From contig JAWSVB010000008.1 of assembly GCA_033852135.1 (NCBI GenBank), positions 1 to 64,000 of the forward strand: a stretch of DNA of 64,000 nt. The letters are read 5' to 3'. A program made the translations under genes and the position numbers. This document shows, piece after piece, positions 37,407 through 46,418 of the stretch. The DNA is from QZLE01 sp033852135 (GTDB lineage: Bacteria; Pseudomonadota; Gammaproteobacteria; QZLD01). The notes under the pieces are model-generated. The model saw nothing but the letters and a program-made list of their open reading frames with translations, ran no database searches and was not told where the DNA came from. The stretch's first letter is position 1. Each line of letters begins with the position of its first letter.

Positions 37407-38291
37407 TCAAACTTTCTTGCTAAACCCAAGCATTATGTCACCAGTTGCTCCGGTTGAGCCATCTTTACGCTCAAAACTACCTTCTTGCGTAACAGTATCG
37501 TATTGGTTAATTGCTTTTTGACTATTTTGATAACCTAAAGCTATAGATTTAATCCCTGAATCATTGAGTGTAGATAGGACTTGGTTGCCGCTATTATCGA
37601 TTCTAAAAAGCCTTAGGCGTTCAAAGACAGGGTCTTTATTATCTATTATATTGTCTTTGTTGGAGTCATGTTTTGATAGTTCATCATAACCATTGGCAGC
37701 GCCATTCTGATCCCCAAATAGCTCTTTTCCATTATCAATGAGACCATTATTATTTTCATCCAAGGCTAAAAAAGCATCATTTCCACTAACAAAGCTTGTT
37801 TTATCAGTAGTGCCATCAGCATTTATATCAAAATTGACACCATTTTTTACCCCTGTTGTTTGTAGGCCATTGCCATCTAGGTCAAATGCAAGCGGATCTG
37901 ATTGCTGCACCTGTTCCTGTTGTGATGATATTCTCAGCGACTGCCTTTCCTGCATGATCATTTGCGAGAATTCAGGAGCAGAATTTGTGCTGTTTATTTG
38001 AATAGAGTTGGTTTGACCAATTTGAATTTCGCTATGTATTGTCTGGAAATCAACGAATTGCTTATTGGGTACAGAGCTGGTTGCTGATTCAGTCTTTGAA
38101 ATAGCATTAACAGATTTAGTTGTATTGTTACTCGAAACCACACGAGTCAGAATCTGAAATTCGATAGAATTTTTGATTTCTTCATCAATTTGTGTAGAAA
38201 TATCGGTCACAGAGCTGTTAGATCTATCGATTGGTTGGCTATTTGCCGGGACCTGACTTACTTGCGATACTATTAAATCATTTACTGCCAT
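37407..38291 (-). CDS. Protein with EF-hand-like calcium-binding repeats
   Basis: A 294-residue protein without a classical signal peptide. The first 135 residues are Ser/Gln/Thr-rich and low in complexity. The rest (about 138-294) carries several Asp/Asn-rich loops of the EF-hand/dockerin kind: DLDGNGLQT, DINADGTTD, DENNNGLIDNGKELFGD, DSNKDNIIDNKD and DNSGNQV. This layout (DPLAFDLDGNG ... DAFLALDENNNGLID ... ELFGD) is found near the ends of RTX-type and other type I-secreted proteins, so calcium-dependent folding outside the cell is plausible. No type I exporter genes are near. The start has GAGG eight bases upstream. Confidence 0.8.
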   Translation of the reverse strand: MAVNDLIVSQVSQVPANSQPIDRSNSSVTDISTQIDEEIKNSIEFQILTRVVSSNNTTKSVNAISKTESATSSVPNKQFVDFQTIHSEIQIGQTNSIQINSTNSAPEFSQMIMQERQSLRISSQQEQVQQSDPLAFDLDGNGLQTTGVKNGVNFDINADGTTDKTSFVSGNDAFLALDENNNGLIDNGKELFGDQNGAANGYDELSKHDSNKDNIIDNKDPVFERLRLFRIDNSGNQVLSTLNDSGIKSIALGYQNSQKAINQYDTVTQEGSFERKDGSTGATGDIMLGFSKKV

Positions 38292-38310
38292 TTTTTAAAC
38301 CTCGAACAGT

Positions 38311-38324
38311 AAAACGGCCGTTTT
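38311..38324. promoter_or_regulatory. 14-bp perfect palindrome between divergent genes
   Basis: AAAACGGCCGTTTT, within a longer near-palindrome GTAAAACGGCCGTTTTTTAC, in the 66-bp gap between the Ca2+-repeat gene and dusA. It could be an operator for either gene; no cognate regulator is evident. Confidence 0.4.
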
Positions 38325-38357
38325 TTACAAAACTTTACAAAAATATTTGAGAAACTG

Positions 38358-39323
38358 ATGTTAAGTCACAAAATTTCAATAGCACCGATGATCGCCTGTA
38401 CAGACAGACATTTTAGATACTTGGTAAGGTTATTAACTAAACATACTGTTTTATATAGTGAAATGATAACAACTGGTGCTGTGATATTTGGTGATAGAGA
38501 TAGGCACTTAGGTTTCAATGAAAATGAAAACCCTGTTGTTTTTCAAATCGGCGGGAACGATCCTCAAGATATGGCAAAAGCCGCTTCAATTGTTGAAACT
38601 TATGGTTATGATGAGATCAATATAAATGTAGGTTGCCCCAGTGAGAGGGTTCAATCAGGTAAGTTTGGAGCCTGCTTAATGGCAGAGCCGCAACTTGTTG
38701 CTGATTGTGTTAAGGCTATGCGAGATAAAATTGATATTCCAGTAACAATTAAAACAAGGCTGGGGTTTGAGGGACAATATAAATATCAGACTTTGTGTGA
38801 TTTTATTGAGATTAATGCTGCAGCTGGTTGTGGCGTTTTTGCAATACACGCGAGAACAGCCAAGCTAGATGGTTTTTCGCCAAGACAAAATCGTGAGTTA
38901 TTACCAATTCAGTATGAAGAGGTTTATAGACTTAAAAGAGATTACCCTGAGCTTACGATAATAATAAATGGTGATATATCCGATAGATGCGAAATTTCAA
39001 GGCATTTGGAACATGTTGATGGTGTGATGATAGGCCGTGCAGCGTATAGTAATCCAATAATTTTAAACAATGTGGATAGAGATTTCTTTAACGTTGACAC
39101 ATGCCAGGAAATCTCAAGAAAAGATGCTGTATTAGCCTATTGCGACTATATGCAAGATCAATTACAGCAAGGTGTTCCATTAAATATTATGATAAAACAT
39201 ATCATTTCAATTTTTCAGGGGATAGGTGGAGCAAAGAGCTGGAGGCGCTACCTTAGTGAAAATATAACAAGTAAAAAAGGTGATCTATCTGTTATTGAAA
39301 AAGCATTGCAATTAGTTGATTAA
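38358..39323 (+). CDS. dusA: tRNA-dihydrouridine(20/20a) synthase DusA
   Basis: A 321-residue FMN enzyme that reduces uridine 20/20a of tRNA to dihydrouridine. It has the TIM-barrel start ISIAPMIACTDRHFRYL, the LYSEMITTGAVIFGDRDRHL segment, and ININVGCPSERVQSGKFGACLM, where the Cys is the general acid. Later come VTIKTRLGF, IHARTAKLDGFSP and the flavin-phosphate segment DGVMIGRAAYSNP. The SERVQSG and TDRHFR forms mark the DusA group. It is a single gene; DusA-coding sequence is also a known phage and island insertion target, but no such element is seen at its end. Confidence 0.94.
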   Translation: MLSHKISIAPMIACTDRHFRYLVRLLTKHTVLYSEMITTGAVIFGDRDRHLGFNENENPVVFQIGGNDPQDMAKAASIVETYGYDEININVGCPSERVQSGKFGACLMAEPQLVADCVKAMRDKIDIPVTIKTRLGFEGQYKYQTLCDFIEINAAAGCGVFAIHARTAKLDGFSPRQNRELLPIQYEEVYRLKRDYPELTIIINGDISDRCEISRHLEHVDGVMIGRAAYSNPIILNNVDRDFFNVDTCQEISRKDAVLAYCDYMQDQLQQGVPLNIMIKHIISIFQGIGGAKSWRRYLSENITSKKGDLSVIEKALQLVD

Positions 39324-39539
39324 TATTCTATTAATGTAAAACCGTTGATTAACAGTGCGTTGTAAAGATTTTCACAATTAGTTTATCAATTTAGTCAGCA
39401 ACTTTTCTAACGATACCGTTCCGTTTGTAAAATTGTCCGCATTTTTTTAAAAAAAACCTTATTTTAGATGCAAAGAATAAATCATCGTCTAGTATTTTTA
39501 GATAAGGATATTTTATTTTGACTCTAGATGGAGGCTTAA

Positions 39540-39902
39540 GTGGCGAACATACTCATAGTTGATGACTCAGCGTCAATGCGGCAGATGGTTGGTTTTACAC
39601 TGAAAAGTGCAGGGCATAATGTAAAAGATTCTATTGATGGAGTTGATGCGCTAGAAATTGCAAAAGGTCAGGGATTTGACCTTGTAGTAAGTGATGTGAA
39701 CATGCCAAATATGGATGGTATATCTTTGGTTAAAGAATTAAGATCGACGGATTCGTATAAATTCACCCCGATTCTACTTTTAACCACGGAATCAGCTGCT
39801 GAAAAGAAAGCTGAAGGAAAGGCTGCTGGAGCCACAGGATGGATCGTAAAACCTTTTAGTCCTGATCAATTGCTAGCTACAGTGAAAAAAGTTTTAGGAT
39901 AA
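39540..39902 (+). CDS. cheY: Chemotaxis response regulator CheY
   Basis: A 120-residue single receiver domain, first gene of the chemotaxis cluster. The acidic pair is D8/D9, the phosphorylated Asp is D52 in VVSDVNMPNMDG, the conserved Thr is in LLLTTES, and the Lys is K104 in WIVKPFS. CheA phosphorylates it and it then acts on the flagellar motor, or serves as a phosphate sink if another CheY exists. The start is GTG 39540, with GGAGG eight bases upstream. The cheA gene follows after 22 bp. Confidence 0.93.
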   Translation: MANILIVDDSASMRQMVGFTLKSAGHNVKDSIDGVDALEIAKGQGFDLVVSDVNMPNMDGISLVKELRSTDSYKFTPILLLTTESAAEKKAEGKAAGATGWIVKPFSPDQLLATVKKVLG

Positions 39903-39924
39903 AACTTCTCTGGGGTAAATTAAA

Positions 39925-42006
39925 ATGAATATTGATGTAACTCAGTTTCATCAAGTCTTCTTTGAGGAAAGCCTCGAAGGTCTTGATATCATGGAATCAA
40001 TTCTTCTGCAGATGGAATCTGGAAGTGAAGATGATGATGAGGATATAAACGCAATATTTCGTGTTGCTCACTCAATAAAAGGAGGGGCAGGGACATTTGG
40101 TTTCACGGAAATATCAGAGTTTACCCACGTTCAAGAAACACTTCTTGATGAAATCAGATCTGGTAATCGACAGATGACCGATAAGATTGTGACTTTATTA
40201 TTAAGCGCAGTCGATACCGTACGTGAAATGATAAGCATATGCCAAGCAAAGGATGATATTCCTGATGGTATGGGGCAAGAGATAGTAGATAGCCTAAAAG
40301 TAATTCTAGAAAATGATGCTGAAGATAAAGCAAGCCAATCAGATGAAACACCTACTGATCAAAACGAAGTTTCTGAAGCATGTAAGTCTCAATGGACAAT
40401 TAAATTCACACCACATAAAGATATGCTACGAACAGGTAATGATCCTGTTCGAATGATTCGTACGCTAGCAGAGCTTGGTGATATAAATATAGAAGTTTCT
40501 TCTGAAGCAGTTCCTGTTTTAGCTGATATAGACCCTGAAGCATCTTACTTGTCCTGGGTAATAACTTTAGATTCAGTATGCTCAGAATCAGATATAAATG
40601 AGATATTTGAATGGGTTGATGACGAATGCGATTTAGAAATTACTAAGGTGGAAATTGCATCTAAGGCTGAGGAGATTACAGTTGCTGACAAAGCTGATCA
40701 GGAGATAGCAAATCAAATTATTCCAGTAGATCGTCGTGCAGGTGAGGATCGTCGCGATGCGGATGATCGTCGTAAAACTGAACGTGGTACAGGTAGACGC
40801 AAAACTGATGGTGGTACTGGTGCAAGTTCAATAAGAGTAGGGACTGATAAGATTGATGAACTGATAAATATGGTAGGTGAACTTGTAATTACTCAATCTA
40901 TGCTTGGTGTACTGGGTGAAGACTTTAATATGGGTAAAGTTGAAAAGCTTCAAGACGGACTAACTGAGTTAGAGAGGCATACAAGACAATTACAAGAAAG
41001 CATTATGCGTATACGAATGGTTCCAATTAACTTTGTATTTAGCCGTTTTCCACGCATGGTGCATGACCTAAGTATCAAGTTAGAAAAGAAGATAGACCTT
41101 AAAATTTCAGGTGAAGCTACTGAACTTGATAAAACAGTTGTTGAGCAAATTGGTGATCCTCTAACTCATTTAGTTAGAAACAGTGTTGATCACGGTATTG
41201 AAATTCCAGAAGAGAGATTAAATGCTGGTAAGCCTGAGTGTGGTGAGGTTCATCTTAATGCGTATCATAAAGGTGGATCTATTGTCATAGAGATAAGTGA
41301 TGATGGCGCAGGGTTAAATACAGATAAAATTCTTCAAAAAGCCATAGAAAAAGGGATAGTAGATGAAGGGGACGATCTACAAGAAGAGCGAATCCAAGAG
41401 TTAATATTCCACCCTGGGTTTTCCACTGCAGATGAAGTAAGCGATTTGTCCGGTCGCGGTGTAGGAATGGATGTTGTCCGTAAGAATATCATTAGGTTAG
41501 GTGGAAATATTGAGATTAAATCTAAGCAAGGTCAAGGCTCAATATTTAGAATTAGCTTACCGCTAACATTAGCAATACTAGATGGACAAATCATAAGTGT
41601 AGGCTCAGAGAAATACGTTGTTCCAATCGCTTCAATTATTGAATCTATTCAAGTTAAGCCAGATATTGTTAATAAGGTTTCTGGTAAGGGTGAAGTATTT
41701 GAATTGCGTGGCGAGTATGTTCCGATTCTACGTATGCATGAATTTTTCGGCATAAAAGGCGATTTCGCCCAGGACTTAGAGAATGGAATTTTGGTTGTTG
41801 TTGAAGGGGATGGTAAGAAATGTGGCCTCTTCGTTGACCAGCTGCTTGGTCAGCAACAAATCGTTATTAAGTCATTAGAGACTAATTTCGTCAGGATTCA
41901 AGGCCTTTCAGGGGCAACGATTTTTGGTGATGGCTCTGTGGCATTAATTCTCGATATACCTGGGATGGTTCGTCAGGCTATAGAAAAACAGATGGAATCT
42001 GCTTAA
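39925..42006 (+). CDS. cheA: Chemotaxis histidine kinase CheA
   Basis: A 693-residue kinase. The P1/Hpt domain has the phosphorylated His49 in FRVAHSIKGGAGTFGF. A domain at about 155-250 fits P2 by position. A charged Arg/Asp-rich linker (about 275-300, DRRAGEDRRDADDRRK) precedes the P3 dimer helices VGTDKIDELINMVGELV. The catalytic domain has HLVRNSVDHGIEIPEERL, SDDGAGLN and GRGVGMDVVRK. The CheW-like P5 domain comes last. It receives signals from the receptors through CheW and passes phosphate to CheY. No CheB or CheR gene is present in this cluster, so the methylation genes must lie elsewhere. Confidence 0.96.
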   Translation: MNIDVTQFHQVFFEESLEGLDIMESILLQMESGSEDDDEDINAIFRVAHSIKGGAGTFGFTEISEFTHVQETLLDEIRSGNRQMTDKIVTLLLSAVDTVREMISICQAKDDIPDGMGQEIVDSLKVILENDAEDKASQSDETPTDQNEVSEACKSQWTIKFTPHKDMLRTGNDPVRMIRTLAELGDINIEVSSEAVPVLADIDPEASYLSWVITLDSVCSESDINEIFEWVDDECDLEITKVEIASKAEEITVADKADQEIANQIIPVDRRAGEDRRDADDRRKTERGTGRRKTDGGTGASSIRVGTDKIDELINMVGELVITQSMLGVLGEDFNMGKVEKLQDGLTELERHTRQLQESIMRIRMVPINFVFSRFPRMVHDLSIKLEKKIDLKISGEATELDKTVVEQIGDPLTHLVRNSVDHGIEIPEERLNAGKPECGEVHLNAYHKGGSIVIEISDDGAGLNTDKILQKAIEKGIVDEGDDLQEERIQELIFHPGFSTADEVSDLSGRGVGMDVVRKNIIRLGGNIEIKSKQGQGSIFRISLPLTLAILDGQIISVGSEKYVVPIASIIESIQVKPDIVNKVSGKGEVFELRGEYVPILRMHEFFGIKGDFAQDLENGILVVVEGDGKKCGLFVDQLLGQQQIVIKSLETNFVRIQGLSGATIFGDGSVALILDIPGMVRQAIEKQMESA

Positions 42007-42023
42007 AGCCTTTGGAGAAATAT

Positions 42024-42557
42024 ATGACAGAAACAGTTGATACAAAAAAAGCAGACACAAACGAAGCTACTTTAAGTGACGCTTTAAGTAAAGCAGATGC
42101 TGATGCAAATCAATATTTATCTTTCGAACTTGATCAAGAGTATTACTGTGTTGATATTCTTCGGGTGCAAGAGATTCTTGGCTTTACAGAGATGACCAGG
42201 GTGCCAAATACACCTGAATTTGTAAAAGGTGTTCTTAATCTTCGCGGAGCAATCGTACCCGTTATAGATTTACGCTCTAGATTTGAACTATCAACGGCTG
42301 ATCATAGCAAAACTACGGTAATTGTAGTTTTAGCAGTGAAGACTTCATCTAAAGAAAAAGTTGTTGGGATTATAGTTGATGCAGTTTCTGACGTACTTAA
42401 TATAACTAAACAAGGTATAAAGTCAGTGCCAGAGACAGGAACAAAAGTGCAGACAGAATTCCTTACAGGTTTGGTTTCTAGTGAAAGTCGTATGGTGATG
42501 ATTATGAATGTAGACAACCTTCTCGATCCAGAAAACTTCATGGACATCAATATTTAG
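42024..42557 (+). CDS. cheW: Chemotaxis coupling protein CheW (first copy)
   Basis: A 177-residue CheW-domain protein linking receptors to CheA. An N-terminal flexible leader of about 32 residues is followed by the two-barrel fold: YLSFELDQEYYCVDILRVQE, then FVKGVLNLRGAIVPVIDLR and GIIVDAVSDVLNI, all standard. The start is ATG 42024, because GGAG lies six bases before it and overlaps an alternative TTG at 42012. It is 41 bp ahead of a second, clearly paralogous cheW. Confidence 0.94.
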   Translation: MTETVDTKKADTNEATLSDALSKADADANQYLSFELDQEYYCVDILRVQEILGFTEMTRVPNTPEFVKGVLNLRGAIVPVIDLRSRFELSTADHSKTTVIVVLAVKTSSKEKVVGIIVDAVSDVLNITKQGIKSVPETGTKVQTEFLTGLVSSESRMVMIMNVDNLLDPENFMDINI

Positions 42558-42598
42558 GTTTAAAAAAGCAATTTAGGCATTAACAAAAGGTTATAAAG

Positions 42599-43114
42599 AT
42601 GGATTTTGATGATTTAACCACTACTGATGCAAACTCATTAAATCAAGTGCTAGAGCAGTATCTCACATTTGAAATTGATGGTGAGGTATATGGTATAGAT
42701 ATTCTAAAGATTAGAGAGATAAAAGGTTGGGAAGGGGTGCGAGATGTGCCAAATACTCCTGACTTTATGAAAGGTGTAATTAATTTACGCGGAATCATGG
42801 TACCAGTTGTCGATATGCGCCTACGCTTTGGTATGAAACAGGTTGAGTATACGCCAACAACTGTGGTCATCGTAGTTTCAGTTATGTCGAATGATAAAGA
42901 GATTCTAATCGCATTTGTAGTAGATGCTGTTTCAGATGTAATGGATATATCAGATGATAACTATCGTGATATACCCACATTTGGTTGCAAAATTGACGCA
43001 AGATATATGACTGGCATGGCTGTAGTAGAGGATAAAACTATCATCCTCTTAAATGTGGATAAAATCATGCAAGACGAAGAGATGGATGTATTGCGTGAGG
43101 CTGAGGAATTATAG
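42599..43114 (+). CDS. cheW: Chemotaxis coupling protein CheW (second copy)
   Basis: A 171-residue CheW paralogue. YLTFEIDGEVYGIDILKIRE, FMKGVINLRGIMVPVVDMR and AFVVDAVSDVMDISDD match the first copy motif for motif. It has a longer acidic C-terminal end. Two adjacent cheW genes suit a cluster with several receptors, and the copies may favour different receptors. It lies 70 bp before the first receptor gene. Confidence 0.94.
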   Translation: MDFDDLTTTDANSLNQVLEQYLTFEIDGEVYGIDILKIREIKGWEGVRDVPNTPDFMKGVINLRGIMVPVVDMRLRFGMKQVEYTPTTVVIVVSVMSNDKEILIAFVVDAVSDVMDISDDNYRDIPTFGCKIDARYMTGMAVVEDKTIILLNVDKIMQDEEMDVLREAEEL

Positions 43115-43184
43115 ATAGGAATTTAAAATCTGTTTTCTGATTTATCAAACTTAGTAACTTAATATGTAAGCAAAAGGAAGTGTT

Positions 43185-45722
43185 ATGTTTCAAAATATGA
43201 AGTTGGGAATGAAGCTTGGTCTTGGGTTTGGTGTTGTGCTGCTATTGACATGTGTAGTTGCAGGTCTTGCTATGGTACAGCAATCTAACTTATCTGAACG
43301 AATTATTAAAACTGAGCGTGTAAATAATGTTATTGATTATTCAAACTCTACGCGCATAGCAGCTCTGAAGTTTATGGATGAAGAGGATGATAAGTATAAA
43401 TCCGACGTTGAAGACGGGTTAAAAGATTTAATTAAAGAGGCGAAAGAAGTAAGAGCCACTTTCTCTGATCCTAAAGATATTGAAGATATCAACGCTGTAA
43501 TCGAAGCTGCAGAAGAATACAATAAAGCTTTTTTTGAGAAATTTGTTATCGCATATGATGCTGGAAAAGCAGGTGAGCTTGTTTTAGCAGATATGGGGGC
43601 AGAAATGGGGGAAGATGTTGGTGAAGTCCTCAAAGATCAAGAGAAAGACTATGAAAACCTGATCAGTACAAACGCATCAGCTGATAAGATTGTTGATAAA
43701 GTTGAGAAGATAATCGATGGAAATAATGTAATTAAATATTTCTTAACCGCAAGAAGAAATACTGTGAATTTCTTTTTAACTAGAGATGAAGCATTTTTCG
43801 ATAAATCAATGAATAGTGTTTTTAAGGCCAAGACATTAACTCAAGATCTTAAAAGCCGTTATAACAATCAAAACCATATACGGCTAGCTGAAGAGCTTAT
43901 TCGAGATTTTGAGGACTATCATAACAACGCCACAGCTGTTAAAGAAAATATGCAAAAGATGGCTGAAGCTCGAGTGGATCTTGCTAATAATGGTAAAAGA
44001 GTTGCAGAAGCAGTAAATACTATTCTAGCAGGGCAGAAGAAGAAAACAGTAGACCTAATAGGCGATGCTAATGCGATGTTAATTGGAGGCGCAATAATTA
44101 TTGTACTGTTAGGTATTATTTTAGCGTTTGTTATCACTAGAGGTATCGTTAAACCAATAGTGTCTTTTGCAAATAAAATGGTTGAAGTGAGAAGAGATAA
44201 CGACTTCTCTGCACGGGTGGAAGTTCACTCTAAAGATGAGATTGGTGCAGCAGGAAATGCATTTAACGAGCTAATAGAAGCAGTGCAAAATGCTATATCT
44301 GACGGTATAGATGCAGTAAGTAATGTTGCTGCTGGTAAGTTTGATCGTAAAGTAGAAGTAGAAGTTAGTGGTGATCTAGATCAGCTTAAACAAGGGATTA
44401 ATACTAGCGTTGATAATATGAAAATCACTATGGGTGCACTTTATGAGCTGATGGAAGCAATGGCTGATGGAGACTTTGGTAAACGAATTAACGTAGATCT
44501 TAAAGGTGAGTATAAGCGCAGTGCCGATGCAGCATTACAATCAATGCAGTCATTGGATGATGCTATGCGAGCCGTTAACAGTGTAATGGCATCAGTAGCA
44601 GAGGCTGACTTTAATAAGCGTGTAGAAGTTGATCTTAAAGGAGATTTATCTACTCTCAAAAACAACATCAATAGATCAATGGATGTTGTGATGAAGGGTA
44701 TTGAAGATACAACAAATATAACTCTTTCTCTAGCTGATGGCGATTTAACCAAACGTGTTGAAGCAGACCATCCAGGGCAATTTGATGTTCTGAAGCAAGC
44801 GCTGAATAAAACAATGGAAAATGTTTCAGAGGTGGTAGAAAACATAGCTCAAGCATCAGATATAGTAGCATCTGCATCTAACGAGATAGCAGATGGAAAT
44901 GCTGATATGTCTAAACGTACCGAAGAGCAAGCATCTTCTCTTGAAGAAACAGCTTCAAGTATGGAAGAGCTGACAACTACTGTTAAACAGAATGCTGATA
45001 ATGCTGGCCAAGCTAATCAGTTAGCCGTTGGTGCAAGTCAGACAGCAGATCATGGCGGTTCCATTGTTAAACAAGCTGTAGCAGCAATGGAAGAGATAAA
45101 TATCAGTAGTAATAAAATTGCAGATATCATTGGAGTAATTGATGAGATTGCATTCCAGACAAACTTATTAGCATTGAATGCTTCGGTTGAGGCTGCAAGA
45201 GCCGGCGAACAAGGTAGAGGTTTTGCGGTTGTAGCGACAGAGGTAAGAAATTTAGCTCAGCGTAGTGCTACTGCAGCTAAAGAGATTAAGGATTTGATTC
45301 AAGATAGTGTAGGGAAAGTTAAAGCTGGATCTGAACTTGTTGAAAAATCAGGAAATACTCTTGATGAGATTGTAGAAGGGGTTAAAAAGGTTGGTGATAT
45401 GATTGCTGAAATTGCTGCAGCTAGTCAACAGCAAACAGCTGGAATAGGGCAGGTTAATCAAGCTCTTGCAAATATGGATGACATCACGCAACGAAATGCA
45501 GCGCTGGCTGAAGAGGCTTCAGCTAATAGTGAGAATTTGAGTTCACAAGCTCAAACTATGAAACAGCAAGTAGGGTTCTTTGATATTGGTAATAGAAGAT
45601 CTACTACTAGAGTAACTAGCAAAGCAACAAATGCAACTGCTGTAAAACCTGTTACAAATAAACCAGTGACAACTGAAAAACCTGCTGCAATACCTGAAAG
45701 TGACGAGTGGGAAGAGTTTTAA
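43185..45722 (+). CDS. Methyl-accepting chemotaxis protein 1 (HBM-type sensor, multi-HAMP, CheR-docking tail)
   Basis: An 845-residue receptor. Membrane helices lie at about residues 9-29 and 302-322, enclosing a helical periplasmic domain that looks like an HBM (helical bimodular) sensor. HBM sensors in Pseudomonas bind organic acids. After the second helix comes a run of four or five HAMP-like units (repeated forms such as GDFGKRINVDLKGEY, ADFNKRVEVDLKGDL, GDLTKRVEADHPGQF), then the signalling hairpin with the invariant tip DEIAFQTNLLALNASVEAARAGEQGRGFAVVA. A 42-residue tail ends in DEWEEF, the xWxxF form that tethers CheR/CheB in other receptors. Confidence 0.93.
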   Translation: MFQNMKLGMKLGLGFGVVLLLTCVVAGLAMVQQSNLSERIIKTERVNNVIDYSNSTRIAALKFMDEEDDKYKSDVEDGLKDLIKEAKEVRATFSDPKDIEDINAVIEAAEEYNKAFFEKFVIAYDAGKAGELVLADMGAEMGEDVGEVLKDQEKDYENLISTNASADKIVDKVEKIIDGNNVIKYFLTARRNTVNFFLTRDEAFFDKSMNSVFKAKTLTQDLKSRYNNQNHIRLAEELIRDFEDYHNNATAVKENMQKMAEARVDLANNGKRVAEAVNTILAGQKKKTVDLIGDANAMLIGGAIIIVLLGIILAFVITRGIVKPIVSFANKMVEVRRDNDFSARVEVHSKDEIGAAGNAFNELIEAVQNAISDGIDAVSNVAAGKFDRKVEVEVSGDLDQLKQGINTSVDNMKITMGALYELMEAMADGDFGKRINVDLKGEYKRSADAALQSMQSLDDAMRAVNSVMASVAEADFNKRVEVDLKGDLSTLKNNINRSMDVVMKGIEDTTNITLSLADGDLTKRVEADHPGQFDVLKQALNKTMENVSEVVENIAQASDIVASASNEIADGNADMSKRTEEQASSLEETASSMEELTTTVKQNADNAGQANQLAVGASQTADHGGSIVKQAVAAMEEINISSNKIADIIGVIDEIAFQTNLLALNASVEAARAGEQGRGFAVVATEVRNLAQRSATAAKEIKDLIQDSVGKVKAGSELVEKSGNTLDEIVEGVKKVGDMIAEIAAASQQQTAGIGQVNQALANMDDITQRNAALAEEASANSENLSSQAQTMKQQVGFFDIGNRRSTTRVTSKATNATAVKPVTNKPVTTEKPAAIPESDEWEEF

Positions 45723-45787
45723 TAAATCAGGTTTTCAGGGGTAGTTTTCTGCCCCTGATCTATTGCATTAATCGTCAAGGATAAGTT

Positions 45788-46069
45788 ATGAGTGAAATAT
45801 TTGAAATTGATTTGCCAGAGCAGTTCACGATTGCTTCAGTCATGTCTGTCAGTGAAAAAATGTTTGAATCCTTTAAATCAGGTGCAAAAGAGGTATCAAT
45901 AAAAGCTAATAGTGTAGTTCGCGCTGATGCAGCTGGAGTTCAACTTCTTTGCTCTTTTTCCAAAACTGCAAAAGATGAGCATATGAGTTATAGTTTTGAC
46001 AGCCCTTCTGATGGCCTAAGTAGCGCTTTAGAAACCCTAGGAATGGTTGATTTATTACAAACCAAGTAA
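45788..46069 (+). CDS. STAS-domain protein within the chemotaxis cluster
   Basis: A 93-residue stand-alone STAS domain, the fold of anti-sigma-factor antagonists such as SpoIIAA. The segment VVRADAAGVQLLCSFSKTA is the loop-helix that carries the phosphorylated Ser/Thr in switchable members (DSSG or DTAG). Here it reads DAAG, with Ala at both positions, so regulation by phosphorylation at this site seems impossible. STAS genes occur in several chemotaxis clusters, where their partners are poorly known. It lies 65 bp downstream of receptor 1 and is followed by a hairpin. Confidence 0.85.
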   Translation: MSEIFEIDLPEQFTIASVMSVSEKMFESFKSGAKEVSIKANSVVRADAAGVQLLCSFSKTAKDEHMSYSFDSPSDGLSSALETLGMVDLLQTK

Positions 46070-46086
46070 TTTTATTTAGACTAATA

Positions 46087-46130
46087 AAAACCAAGGTTGG
46101 CTAACGAATAAGTTATGCTCCCTTGGTTTT
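46087..46130 (+). terminator. Long-loop hairpin after the STAS gene
   Basis: Inverted repeat AAAACCAAGG / CCTTGGTTTT with a 24-nt loop, just after the STAS gene, ending in a T-rich stretch. The 350 bp to the next receptor start holds no other gene and probably carries a promoter for receptors 2-4. Confidence 0.55.
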
Positions 46131-46418
46131 GTTATATATGCCGCCATTTTCTGAGTTTATATTTAATTATTAATACCTTATAGTGCTATAATTTAGCGCT
46201 TTTTTTGTGCAAAACAATAAGATCATACTATTATATATAAATAATGGATTGATTTTTATACGTTACAGTGTATTGGTTTTGAAGTGAAAATTGCTTTGCT
46301 AATGTATGAAGTGCGCAGTCAAACTCCAGAACGTTATAGCTATCTATCCTAAACATTTTTATGACATATATAAGTGGATGAAGTGCCAAACCACAATAAT
46401 ATTGTGATAGGAGCTTTA

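Noticed and set aside
39324..39539. A flagellar sigma-28 promoter before cheY
   Set aside because: I looked for TAAA with GCCGATAA at the right spacing and found no acceptable match.
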